Of a DNA stretch of 64,000 nucleotides, positions 10,431 through 17,808 are shown one piece after another. Location of the stretch: assembly GCA_018241225.1 (NCBI GenBank), contig JAFEEG010000006.1, forward strand, positions 88,838 through 152,837, read 5' to 3'. The first letter of the stretch is position 1. Each line of letters opens with the position of its first letter. Origin of the DNA: Pseudomonadota bacterium. Lineage in GTDB: Bacteria; Pseudomonadota; Gammaproteobacteria; Burkholderiales; Burkholderiaceae_C. The translations under genes and the position numbers were made by a program. Under the pieces are notes generated by a model. That model worked only from the letters and a program-made list of their open reading frames with translations, was not told where the DNA came from and searched no databases.

Positions 10431-10577
10431 TTACTTCGCCGGGGCCGGCTCCGGCGCATGCGTGGTGGTGTCGCCGCCGTGCTTCTCGCCCGACATGTCG
10501 ACCTTGTCGCCGGCTTGCATGATCACGAACAGCGCAATGGCAGCAAAGGCGACGAAGCCGACAACGATTTTCCACAT
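10431..10577 (-). CDS. Small single-pass membrane protein (48 residues)
   Basis: A 48-residue peptide starting MWKIVVGFVAFAAIALFVIM, one hydrophobic helix of about 20 residues, followed by a polar, charged tail (QAGDKVDMSGEKHGGD) and a Pro/Ala end. The ATG at 10575-10577 is preferred over an upstream in-frame ATG because AGGAAGGA lies a good distance upstream of it and the hydrophobic segment begins there. Its position between two unrelated genes gives no function. I do not recognise a family. The clear ribosome-binding site and tidy membrane topology argue that it is a real gene. Confidence 0.65.
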   Translation of the reverse strand: MWKIVVGFVAFAAIALFVIMQAGDKVDMSGEKHGGDTTTHAPEPAPAK

Positions 10578-10636
10578 GATGCAGTCCTTCCTGAATGGGT
10601 GAGTAAGGGGGGGGCGAGCCGGATGCAGCGCCCAGG

Positions 10637-10680
10637 AAAAAGGCTTCAGCACCGCGCTGTGCGGCGCATGAAGCCTTTTT
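10637..10680. terminator. Bidirectional intrinsic terminator
   Basis: AAAAAGGCTTCA and TGAAGCCTTTTT form perfect 12-bp arms around a ~20-base GC-rich loop, giving a T-run on both strands. It lies after the MFS gene stop (minus strand) and upstream of the 48-residue gene, so it most likely ends the transporter transcript. Confidence 0.8.
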
Positions 10681-10732
10681 GCTGGACGCCCGGCGGCACT
10701 ATGGCCGCCAGGCAGGGATCACGCGAGGGAGA

Positions 10733-12421
10733 TCAATCGTTGGCGTAGATGTTGACGTCCTTCGTCTCGCGGACGAACAGCGTGCCCACCACCAGCGTGA
10801 TGCCCGCGATGATGATCGGATACCACAGGCCGTTGTACATGTTGCCGGTGCTGGCCACGATGGCGAAGGCCGTGGTCGGCAGCAGGCCGCCGAACCAGCC
10901 GTTGCCGATGTGATACGGCAGGCTCATGGAGGTGTAGCGGATGCGGGTCGGGAACAGTTCCACCAGCATGGCGGCAATCGGGCCGTACACCATGGTCACC
11001 AGGATCACCAGGAAGGTCAGGATGACTAGCACCATGAACTTGTTCATCTTGGCCGGGTCGGCCTTGGTCGGATAGCCGGCAGCCTTCAGGTCGTCGGCCA
11101 CGCCCTTCTTGAAGGCGGCGATGTCCTTGGTCGACTGCTCGTCGAACTTGGACTTGACCACGGTGCCGTTGGGCGCCGTGATGGCCTTTTCACCGATCTT
11201 CACGATGGCGGCGGAGCCCGGTGCGCCGGCGATGTTGTCGTAGCTCACCGAGTTCTGCACCAGGAAGCGCTTGGCGATGTCGCACGAGCTCTTGAAGTCG
11301 ATCTCGCGCGCCACCGGATTGCCCTGGAACGAGCAGGTGGCCGGGTCGGCGGTCACGGTGACGGCGGCGTTGGCCTGGGCGTGGGCCAGGTCGGGGTTGG
11401 CCGCTTCGGTCAGCATCTTGAACACCGGGAAGTAGGTCAGCGCGGCCAGCAGGCAGCCGGCCATGATGATCGGCTTGCGGCCGATCTTGTCCGACAGCGA
11501 GCCGAAGATCACGAAGAAGGGCGTGCCGATCAGCAGGGCCGCGGCGATCAGCAGGTTGGCCGTGACGGCATCGACCTTGAGCTGCGCCGTGAGGAAGAAC
11601 AGCGCATAGAACTGACCCGTGTACCAGACCACGGCCTGGCCGGCCGTGAGGCCCACCAGCGCCAGGATCACGATCTTCAGGTTCTTCCACTCGCCGAAGG
11701 ACTCGGCCAGCGGCGCCTTGGAAGTCTTGCCCTCGGCCTTCATCTTCTGGAAGGCGGGCGACTCGTTCAGCGACAGGCGGATCCACACCGACACGGCCAG
11801 CAGCGCGATGGACACCAGGAAGGGAATGCGCCAGGCCCATGCGGCGAAGGCGTCTTCACCCACGACCGTGCGCACGCCCAGGATGACCAGCAGGCTGAGG
11901 AACAGGCCCAGCGTGGCCGTGGTCTGGATCCACGAGGTGTAGGCACCGCGCTTGCCGTGCGGGGCGTGCTCGGCCACGTAGGTGGCAGCGCCACCGTACT
12001 CGCCGCCCAGCGCCAGGCCTTGCAGCATGCGCAGGGCGATCAGGATGACCGGAGCGGCCACGCCGATGGTGGCGTAGCTGGGCAGCATGCCGACGATGAA
12101 GGTCGACAGGCCCATGATCAGGATGGTGACCAGGAAGGTGTACTTGCGCCCGATCATGTCGCCCAGGCGGCCGAACACGATGGCACCGAAGGGCCGCACC
12201 AGGAAGCCCGCGGCAAAGGCCAGCAGCGCGAAGATGAAGGCTGCACCCGCATCCAGGCCGCTGAAGAACTGCTTGGCAATGATCGCTGCCAGCGAGCCGT
12301 ACAGGTAGAAGTCGTACCACTCGAAAACCGTACCGAGCGAGGAAGCGAAGATGACCTTCTTCTCCTCGGCTGTCATGGGTCGGGGAGCTGCTGCCCCCCG
12401 AGAATCAAGTGCGGCTGTCAT
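10733..12421 (-). CDS. MFS transporter, metabolite:H+ symporter (MHS) family, with periplasmic insertion
   Basis: A 562-residue inner-membrane transporter with about twelve hydrophobic segments. The MHS signatures are EWYDFYLYGSLA in the first helix, GRLGDMIGRKYTF in the first cytoplasmic loop, LQGLALGGEYGGAATYVAEHAP after helix 4 and SDKIGRKP after helix 8. Relatives (ProP, ShiA, KgtP) import osmolytes, shikimate or dicarboxylates with protons; the substrate here is unknown. Typical members have about 430-450 residues. The extra length is a polar insertion of roughly 110 residues (about 345-455) between helices 9 and 10, predicted periplasmic, with two cysteines. AGAGGAGA precedes the ATG. 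A bidirectional terminator follows the gene. Confidence 0.9.
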   Translation of the reverse strand: MTAALDSRGAAAPRPMTAEEKKVIFASSLGTVFEWYDFYLYGSLAAIIAKQFFSGLDAGAAFIFALLAFAAGFLVRPFGAIVFGRLGDMIGRKYTFLVTILIMGLSTFIVGMLPSYATIGVAAPVILIALRMLQGLALGGEYGGAATYVAEHAPHGKRGAYTSWIQTTATLGLFLSLLVILGVRTVVGEDAFAAWAWRIPFLVSIALLAVSVWIRLSLNESPAFQKMKAEGKTSKAPLAESFGEWKNLKIVILALVGLTAGQAVVWYTGQFYALFFLTAQLKVDAVTANLLIAAALLIGTPFFVIFGSLSDKIGRKPIIMAGCLLAALTYFPVFKMLTEAANPDLAHAQANAAVTVTADPATCSFQGNPVAREIDFKSSCDIAKRFLVQNSVSYDNIAGAPGSAAIVKIGEKAITAPNGTVVKSKFDEQSTKDIAAFKKGVADDLKAAGYPTKADPAKMNKFMVLVILTFLVILVTMVYGPIAAMLVELFPTRIRYTSMSLPYHIGNGWFGGLLPTTAFAIVASTGNMYNGLWYPIIIAGITLVVGTLFVRETKDVNIYAND

Positions 12422-12515
12422 GTCGTCGGTCTCCTCTAGTAAGAATGGTGCGGCGCCGAAACCTCGGTGCCGTACTGGATTCTTCGACCGGCGACTGACC
12501 CTAGGCTTTCGCCAA

Positions 12516-12545
12516 ACTTAACGTTTGCTGACGAACTAGAGTCAA
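12516..12545 (-). promoter_or_regulatory. Candidate sigma70-like promoter for the MFS gene
   Basis: On the minus strand TTGACT (12540-12545) is followed after 18 bp by TTAAGT (12516-12521), about 95 bp upstream of the transporter start. The -35 is good and the -10 is weak. Confidence 0.35.
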
Positions 12546-12592
12546 ACCCGCGACGCCACTTCCGGCATGCGGAAATTGGGGGCTGAAGCGAC

Positions 12593-13237
12593 TCAGGGTT
12601 TTCCGCGGGCCGTCAGGCCGGGGCGGTTTGCTGCGTTGCACCACGCCGACTCGCCGAACCACGGATCGGCGTCGAGATAGCCGCGCAGGATGGGCAGGCT
12701 GTCGAAGCCCCAGAACTTCTGGCCGTCCACCTCGAAGGTGGGCGTGCCGAAGACGCCGGAGGCCAGGGCTTCGTCTGTGTTGGCGCGCAGTTGCGCCTTC
12801 ACCTCGTCGGCATCGGCCTCGCGCACCGGGTGCAGCCGGGCCTTGAGCGCCGCCAGTTGCGCTGCATCGCCCGGCTCGCCGCCGCCTTGCCAGATGTCGC
12901 GGAAGATGGTCTCGGTCACGAAGCGGCTGGTGTCGCCGTCATGGCTGGTGGACAGCGCCAGGCGCAGGTAGGGCAGCGGGTTGAAGGGATGCGTGGCCGG
13001 CATGTCGATGTGGATGTCGTGCGCATGGCCCAGCCACAACACATGCCGGTAGGTCCAGTCGCGCTTGTGCGGCACCTCGGCCGGCCCCAGCAGGCCGTGC
13101 TGGCGCAGCAGCGGGCCCAGCAGCACCGGGCGGTAGCGGATGTGATAGCTCAGCCCGGCCAGCGTCTCGGGCAGCTTCTCGAAGGCGAGGTACGCGAAGG
13201 GCGAGATGAAGTCGTAGTAGAAGGTGATGTTCTTCAT
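12593..13237 (-). CDS. 2-hydroxychromene-2-carboxylate isomerase / DsbA-like thioredoxin-fold protein
   Basis: A 214-residue protein of the DsbA/HCCA-isomerase family. It begins MKNITFYYDFISPFAYLAFEKLP, where the SPFAY stretch replaces the CxxC of true DsbA and holds the glutathione-binding serine of kappa-class GST-like isomerases. The C-terminal GVFGTPTFEVDGQKFWGFDSL is the conserved cis-proline and substrate-loop region. Enzymes of this family isomerise chromene carboxylates in aromatic degradation using glutathione, but no naphthalene genes are nearby, so the substrate is open. ATG 13235-13237 begins the domain, with AGAAGGA upstream; an in-frame upstream ATG adds only a basic leader. Last gene of a possible DUF1398-ybaK-DUF1289-isomerase run. 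Confidence 0.88.
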   Translation of the reverse strand: MKNITFYYDFISPFAYLAFEKLPETLAGLSYHIRYRPVLLGPLLRQHGLLGPAEVPHKRDWTYRHVLWLGHAHDIHIDMPATHPFNPLPYLRLALSTSHDGDTSRFVTETIFRDIWQGGGEPGDAAQLAALKARLHPVREADADEVKAQLRANTDEALASGVFGTPTFEVDGQKFWGFDSLPILRGYLDADPWFGESAWCNAANRPGLTARGKP

Positions 13238-13268
13238 GGCGTCGCGAAGTCCTTCTCTGTCTTGTGTC

Positions 13269-13523
13269 TCAGGTCGGATGCGTATCTTGCACCGCGCGCC
13301 GGCCGATGTGCAGCCATACCGTGCACCTGGCCGCATCGCTCATCGTGCCCCAGGCGGCGATCTCGTCCAGCGTTCGCAGGCACCCTTCGCACAAGCCGCT
13401 GGCGGCGTTCATGCGGCACACCGACACGCAAGGCGATGGCACCGGCCCACCCGCTTCTTGCGCGGCCCGTTGCACCGCTGCGGCGCGCCGGGCGAGTTCG
13501 GCCATCGTGGTGGTGGGTGTCAC
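13269..13523 (-). CDS. DUF1289 domain small cysteine-rich protein
   Basis: An 84-residue protein carrying the DUF1289 pattern: PSPCVSVCRMN, then GLCEGCLRTLDEIAAWGTMS, giving a C-x3-C...C-x2-C set that probably binds a metal or iron-sulfur cluster. The stop codon of the upstream ybaK gene overlaps a GTG start at 13521-13523 (GTGA arrangement), so the two genes are translationally coupled. An alternative ATG start at 13503-13505 would shorten it by six residues. Function of the family is unknown. Confidence 0.85.
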   Translation of the reverse strand: MTPTTTMAELARRAAAVQRAAQEAGGPVPSPCVSVCRMNAASGLCEGCLRTLDEIAAWGTMSDAARCTVWLHIGRRAVQDTHPT

Positions 13524-14023
13524 GCGGCGGGCGGCTGCACCACGTCGGCCACCGGCGCGCCGGTGAGCTTCTCGAGCTGCGCGGGGCTGAGCTTGACCAC
13601 CGCGTGCGGATGGCCCGCGGCAGCCCAGATTTCCTCGAAGCGGAACAGTTCGCGATCGATGAGCGTGACCGGCTCGGTGGCATGCGCAAAGGGCGACACG
13701 CCGCCGATCGAGAAGCCGGTGGCAGCCTTCACGAAGTCGGCGTCGGCGCGGCCCGTCTTGCCAACGATGGCGTCGACCTTCTTCTCGTCCACGCGCCGGT
13801 CGCCCGAGGCGACCACCAGCACCGCCACGTTGTCGCTCTTGCGCTTGAAGATGATGCTCTTGGCGATCTGCCCCACGTCGATGCCCAGCGCATCGGCCGC
13901 CTGCTGCGCGGTGCGCGCCGCGTCGTCGAGCATCTGCGGCGCGTGCGGATGGCCGGCGGACTGGAGCAGGCGCGCGACGCGTTGGACGGTTTCAGGCAAG
14001 GCTGTGAGTTCGGCGCCGCACAT
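13520..14023 (-). CDS. YbaK/EbsC-family aminoacyl-tRNA deacylase
   Basis: A 167-residue member of the YbaK/ProX trans-editing family, which hydrolyses mischarged aminoacyl-tRNAs (for example Cys-tRNA-Pro) in the cytoplasm. Visible signatures are DVGQIAKSIIFKRKSDNVAVLVVASGDRRVD with the conserved lysine, the GGVSPFAH loop and LIDRELFRFEEIWAAAGHPHAVVKLSP. Length is normal. It overlaps the downstream DUF1289 gene by four bases. Whether it is specific for Cys, Ala or another residue cannot be told from the sequence. Confidence 0.92.
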   Translation of the reverse strand: MCGAELTALPETVQRVARLLQSAGHPHAPQMLDDAARTAQQAADALGIDVGQIAKSIIFKRKSDNVAVLVVASGDRRVDEKKVDAIVGKTGRADADFVKAATGFSIGGVSPFAHATEPVTLIDRELFRFEEIWAAAGHPHAVVKLSPAQLEKLTGAPVADVVQPPAA

Positions 14024-14081
14024 GAGGCTTCTTCCTTCGGGCTGGGGTCGGTGATCGAAGCGCCCGAGTTTAGGCGCCTGG

Positions 14082-14489
14082 CTATTTCGACGTGGGTGCC
14101 GCGCCGGGAAACCACTCGGTGTGCTGGTCGCCGCTGCGCCCCCAATACGTGACGCGCTGCCCGCGCAGGAAGGCGATGTAGCCCTGCACGCCGGCCGTCA
14201 TCGCGCGGTGGACGAAATCCCGGTAGGGCTGGTTCTTCTGCTGGCTGTCGAGGATGTTGGCGCGCAGTGCCGCCGCATCGAAGTCCGCGGCCACCGCCGG
14301 CAGGCCTTCGTACGGAATGGGCGTCGCCACCGTGTCGCCCTTGGCACTGTAGAAGGTCTTGCGCAAGGCCACGAAGTCGACGTGGTAGTACTCGCAGCCG
14401 GTTTCCATCAGCCGGCGAACCACTTCGGGGAACGGGATGGTGCCCGACAGTGTTGCGCGTGCGGCTTCTGAAACGATTTCGCTGTTCAT
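14082..14489 (-). CDS. DUF1398 family protein (YbcV-like)
   Basis: A 135-residue protein matching DUF1398: IPFPEVVRRLMETGCEYYHVDFVALRKTFYS, then FDAAALRANILDSQQ and VQGYIAFLRGQRVTYWGRSGDQHTEWFPG. The family occurs in enterobacteria and burkholderias; some members are thought to act on heme-like or small ligands, but no function is established. It lies 58 bp upstream of ybaK on the same strand. The ATG at 14487-14489 has GGAGGAAACA just before it, a strong ribosome-binding site. Confidence 0.85.
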   Translation of the reverse strand: MNSEIVSEAARATLSGTIPFPEVVRRLMETGCEYYHVDFVALRKTFYSAKGDTVATPIPYEGLPAVAADFDAAALRANILDSQQKNQPYRDFVHRAMTAGVQGYIAFLRGQRVTYWGRSGDQHTEWFPGAAPTSK

Positions 14490-14557
14490 CTTGTGTTTCC
14501 TCCTTGATTGAACTCATGTCCTGGTTGCAGTGACATGCAACCCCGATGCAAATGGAT

Positions 14558-14756
14558 CTATGAGCTGTCCGGTCGCACTCGATCCAACTGTTTGATGAGT
14601 TCCGGCAGCGCTGCCTGCACGGTGTCCCACACCACATCGAGGTTGATGTCGAAGTAGCCGTGGGCGATGCGGTTGCGCATGCCACGCATGCTTCGCCAAG
14701 GCACTTCGGAATGGGCCTTCGCGAACTCGGCATGGCCATCGGCGGCTCTCGCTCAT
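14558..14756 (-). pseudogene. hepT: HepT-type HEPN toxin gene, internally deleted
   Basis: The stop of the upstream mntA overlaps an ATGA start (ATG 14754-14756), the normal coupling of this operon type, and the frame opens MSESR. From about 14741 the HepT reading continues in a different frame: DGHAEFAKAHSEVPWRSMRG, RNRIAHGYFDINLDVVWD and so on, to a TAG at 14558-14560. The Rx4HxY RNase motif (RNRIAHGY) survives. About 45-50 residues of the N-terminal helices, including the usual NLIIIGEAA stretch, are missing. A single internal deletion with frame loss explains this. The product cannot be a functional HEPN RNase unless rescued by frameshifting. Confidence 0.85.
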
Positions 14757-15043
14757 ACGGGTCGCGCTTCAGCGAGCACCTTGGCTCGAAACTTCGGTGG
14801 CAGATCGGTTGGCGTCAGAACATCGACATGCACACCAAGCAAGGACTCCAGTTCATCTTGCAGTCCGCCCAGGTCGAACATCGTTGCGCCAGGCAAGGCG
14901 TCGACCAGCAGGTCGAGATCACTGCCTTCCTGGTCGGTGCCGTTCAGTACGGAGCCGAAAACACGCGGATTGACCGCACGGAAGCGCTCCGTGGCCTCAC
15001 GCACTGCGGTTCTCTTCATGTCAAGCGCAATGGACGGTCGCAT
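14753..15043 (-). CDS. mntA: MntA-type nucleotidyltransferase antitoxin
   Basis: A 96-residue minimal nucleotidyltransferase. The catalytic signature FGSVLNGTDQEGSDLDLLVD contains GS-x10-DxD. The C-terminal LGVHVDVLTPTDLPPKFRAKVLAEARPV is the usual ending of MntA proteins, which AMPylate and neutralise HepT RNases in type VII toxin-antitoxin systems. I place the start at ATG 15041-15043; ATG 15017-15019 (MKRTAVREA) is an alternative. It is followed by a deleted hepT, so the antitoxin is now without its local partner. It could be a decaying remnant or could act on another HEPN toxin elsewhere in the genome. Confidence 0.88.
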   Translation of the reverse strand: MRPSIALDMKRTAVREATERFRAVNPRVFGSVLNGTDQEGSDLDLLVDALPGATMFDLGGLQDELESLLGVHVDVLTPTDLPPKFRAKVLAEARPV

Positions 15044-15134
15044 GGCACCCCTTGTCGATACTTCTCGCGATGGTAGGCGACCAGCGTCGCGCCCGCCCAG
15101 TACTCGGTCGGCCATGCACGCTGCCGTCTCGCCC

Positions 15135-15851
15135 TTACGGCTCGCGCGTGCAGTTCGCACGAAAGAAGGATTCCAGCCGCGCCGGACAAACCTGCCGGAT
15201 GCTCGCCTGCCCGCTGCGCCCGCGCGGCCCGCCGTTGGCCTTGAGAAAGGCATAGAGGCGCCGGTCGTCGTCGTAGTGCATGGTTTCCCGATACAGCGGC
15301 GCGGCCGCCACGCCCAGTTCGCGCCGGAACAGCATCGTGTTGCCGTCGCACATCTCGTAGGCCACGCGGCGCGTTGGGTCGTCGCCCACGGATTCGAAGC
15401 GGTCGACGCCGATCTCGTCCCCGCCCGGCGCCACGATGCGCCGCAGGCACGAGGCCCAGTTCAGTCCATGAGCTGCCGACAGCAAAGACGCAGCATGGCC
15501 AGGCGCCCAGACCACGTCGTCGTCCGCAAAGGTCACCCACGGCGTACTGGCCGCCATGAGCCCGACCGCGCGCAGCGGCGAGCCCGGCGCCTGGCCGTTG
15601 CGGCCGAAGCCGGCGCCGAGCACCAGGCTCAGTCGCCGCGGCCCGTCGTACGCTGCGAGCGGCCGGGCCTTGGGTTCACGCATGTCGTCCCACAGCAGGA
15701 TGTGGAAGATCTTCGACGCCCCCAGCGTCTGCGCCTCGATGGAGGCAATGAGCGCATCGAGCCCCGCTCGGCCGATGGTGGGCGTCAGAACGGTCAGGAC
15801 GCAGTCGCGCGAGTCGGCGTGGCCGGGCTGCTCGCGAACGTCCTGCGGCAT
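15135..15851 (-). CDS. Glycosyltransferase-like (GT-A fold) protein
   Basis: A 238-residue protein resembling family-2 glycosyltransferases: VLTVLTPTIGRAGLDALIASIEAQT is the nucleotide-binding first strand and helix, and MAASTPWVTFADDDVVWAPGHAASL carries the acidic DDD cluster that normally coordinates the metal and sugar nucleotide. A later MHYDDDRRLYAFLK motif may serve acceptor binding. No transmembrane helix is seen. It stands alone, with no polysaccharide genes around it, so the product is unknown. It lies 36 bp downstream of liuE on the same strand and may be co-transcribed with it. Confidence 0.7.
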   Translation of the reverse strand: MPQDVREQPGHADSRDCVLTVLTPTIGRAGLDALIASIEAQTLGASKIFHILLWDDMREPKARPLAAYDGPRRLSLVLGAGFGRNGQAPGSPLRAVGLMAASTPWVTFADDDVVWAPGHAASLLSAAHGLNWASCLRRIVAPGGDEIGVDRFESVGDDPTRRVAYEMCDGNTMLFRRELGVAAAPLYRETMHYDDDRRLYAFLKANGGPRGRSGQASIRQVCPARLESFFRANCTREP

Positions 15852-15887
15852 GACGTCGTCGCTCCGGGGGGCGCGGTGGCCCGGCGC

Positions 15888-16808
15888 TTACCCCGCCCGC
15901 TTGTTCAGGATGGCCGTGGCCGCGCGCGAGGCCGGCTTGCGGCCCAGCGCCTCGCTGATGTAGGCGCCGGCATCGATGAGCTTGTCCAAGTCGATGCCGG
16001 TCTCGATGCCCATGCCCTGCAGCAGGTACACCACGTCTTCCGTGGCCACGTTGCCGGTGGCGCCCTTGGCGTAGGGGCAGCCGCCCAGGCCGGCGGACGA
16101 GGTGTCGTACTGCCACACGCCCATCTCCAGGCTGGCCAGCGTGTTGGCAATGGCCTGGCCATAGGTGTCGTGGTAGTGGCCCGAAACGTCGTCGATGCCG
16201 AAGTGCTTGAGGGTGGCCTCCAGCGCGCGCTGCACCTTGATGGGCGTGCCCACGCCGATGGTGTCGGCCACGCCCACGTGCTGCACGCCGATGCCCTTCA
16301 TGAGGCCGGCCAGCATGTCCACGCGCGACGGTGCGATCTCGCCCTCGTAGGGGCAGCCCACGGTGCACGACATGGCGCCGCGCACGTAGATGCCTTTTTC
16401 GCGCGCCGCCTCCACCACCGGCGCAAAGCGCTCGATGCTCTCGGCTATGGAGCAGTTGATGTTCTTCTGGCTGAAGGCTTCGCTGGCGGCGCCGAACACC
16501 ACGATCTCGTCGGGCCACTCTTCGCGCGGTGCGGCCACCGCGGCTTCGAAGCCCTTCATGTTGGGCGTGAGCACCGAGTAGCGCACGCCGGCCTTGCGCT
16601 GGATGCCATGCATCACCTGCGCGTTGTCGGCCATCTGCGGCACCCACTTGGGGCTGACGAAGCTGGTGACCTCGATTTCCTTCAGGCCCGCGTCCTGCAG
16701 GCGGTGGATGAGGCCCAGCTTGACCTCGGTGGGCACCGGCTGCTTCTCGTTCTGCAGGCCGTCGCGCGGGCCGACGTCGACGATCTTCACGCGGGATGGG
16801 TAGTTCAT
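15888..16808 (-). CDS. liuE: Hydroxymethylglutaryl-CoA lyase (LiuE)
   Basis: Cleaves 3-hydroxy-3-methylglutaryl-CoA to acetyl-CoA and acetoacetate, the last step of leucine degradation. The 306-residue protein shows VKIVDVGPRDGLQNEKQPVPT (catalytic Arg-Asp), EVTSFVSPKWVPQMAD, a SCTVGCPYEGEI region, the metal-binding GHYHDTYGQAIAN and the active-site GLGGCPYAKGATGNVATED with its catalytic cysteine. ATG 16806-16808 begins the conserved N-terminus. It follows the ghrA-like gene by 28 bp and closes the liuB-dinB-liuC-DUF4126-liuD-ghrA-liuE run. Confidence 0.96.
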   Translation of the reverse strand: MNYPSRVKIVDVGPRDGLQNEKQPVPTEVKLGLIHRLQDAGLKEIEVTSFVSPKWVPQMADNAQVMHGIQRKAGVRYSVLTPNMKGFEAAVAAPREEWPDEIVVFGAASEAFSQKNINCSIAESIERFAPVVEAAREKGIYVRGAMSCTVGCPYEGEIAPSRVDMLAGLMKGIGVQHVGVADTIGVGTPIKVQRALEATLKHFGIDDVSGHYHDTYGQAIANTLASLEMGVWQYDTSSAGLGGCPYAKGATGNVATEDVVYLLQGMGIETGIDLDKLIDAGAYISEALGRKPASRAATAILNKRAG

Positions 16809-16836
16809 GGGGCTTGTCCTTTCGTGTCTCGTCGTC

Positions 16837-17760
16837 TCAATAGCCGCGCGCCGTGTCGACCACGCCGGCCACGGGCTCGCCGCGGTCCATTGCGCGGATC
16901 TTGCCGGCGATCTGCGCCACGGTTTCGTCGCGCAGGGTGCGGGCCGATGCATGCGGGGTGACGGTGATGCGCGGGTGGCGCCAGAAGGGATGGTCGGCGG
17001 GCAGCGGCTCTGTCTGGAACACATCCAGCGTGGCGCCCGAGAGCTGGCCCGAGTCGAGCAGCGCAATCAGGTCGTCTTCCACCAGGTGCGCGCCGCGCGC
17101 CACGTTGATGAGCAAGCCGCCGAACTGCAGCTTGCTCAGGGTGTCGTGGCGCAGGATGCCGCGCGTGTCGGGCGTCAGGGGCAGCAGGCACACCAGCACC
17201 TTGCTGGCCGCGAGAAAGTCATTCAGCTGCGCTTCGCCGGCGAAGCCGCGAACGCCTTCCACCTCGCGCGGCGAGCGGCTCCAGCCATTCACCGGAAACT
17301 CGAAGTGCTGCACGGCCTTGGCCACGCGCTGGCCCAGCACGCCCATGCCCATGATGCCCACCGGGAAGTCCTGGCGCTGGCGTGGGCGACGGTAGGTCCA
17401 TTCGCCGTCCTTCGCGGCCTCCTGGTAGTAGTCCAGTTCGCGAAAGTGGCGCACCAGCGCATGGCAGACGAACTCGGCCATCTGCACCGCCATGCCGCCG
17501 TCGTCGATGCGCACCAGTTGCGTGGTGGGCGGTAGCTTGAGCTTGAGGATGGCATCCACCCCGGCGCCGATGTTGAAGATGGTCTTCAGCCCCGGCGCCT
17601 GCTCGTCGAGCATCTGTTGCGGCGGCGCCCAGACCACGGCATGGTCGGCCTGCGGCGCGCCGGGCGCCCAGACGTCGACCTCGGCATCGGGCAGCGCCTC
17701 GCGCAGCGCCTTGATCCAGGGTTCGGGACGGTTGTCGGTGAGGTAGACGGTGATTCGCAT
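16837..17760 (-). CDS. ghrA: Glyoxylate/hydroxypyruvate reductase A-like 2-hydroxyacid dehydrogenase
   Basis: A 307-residue NAD(P)H-dependent 2-hydroxyacid dehydrogenase of the GhrA subgroup. It shows GIMGMGVLGQRVAKAVQHFEFPVNGWSRSP (Rossmann glycine loop), LLPLTPDTRGIL, the substrate-binding NVARGAHLVEDDL with its arginine, DVFQTEPLPADHPFW (catalytic Glu) and TPHASART with the catalytic histidine. Relatives reduce glyoxylate or hydroxypyruvate in the cytoplasm. It sits between liuD and liuE. It has no required step in leucine breakdown, so it may be a passenger or may reduce a 2-keto acid by-product. Confidence 0.9.
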   Translation of the reverse strand: MRITVYLTDNRPEPWIKALREALPDAEVDVWAPGAPQADHAVVWAPPQQMLDEQAPGLKTIFNIGAGVDAILKLKLPPTTQLVRIDDGGMAVQMAEFVCHALVRHFRELDYYQEAAKDGEWTYRRPRQRQDFPVGIMGMGVLGQRVAKAVQHFEFPVNGWSRSPREVEGVRGFAGEAQLNDFLAASKVLVCLLPLTPDTRGILRHDTLSKLQFGGLLINVARGAHLVEDDLIALLDSGQLSGATLDVFQTEPLPADHPFWRHPRITVTPHASARTLRDETVAQIAGKIRAMDRGEPVAGVVDTARGY

Positions 17761-17808
17761 GGCTGCGAGCTTATTCCCAAGCGTGCTTGTCGCCGTCCAC
17801 CGGGGCCT

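Noticed and set aside
12385-12405. CTGCCCCCCGAG inside the start of the MFS gene, resembling the core of the dispersed repeat
   Set aside because: Only the palindrome core is similar. The flanking edges that define the repeat are absent, so chance in a GC-rich codon run is the simpler explanation.
14514-14756. An 80-residue open frame starting at the mntA-coupled ATG
   Set aside because: It is read in the wrong frame through the remains of hepT; the conserved HEPN sequence is in another frame, so this is a by-product of the deletion.
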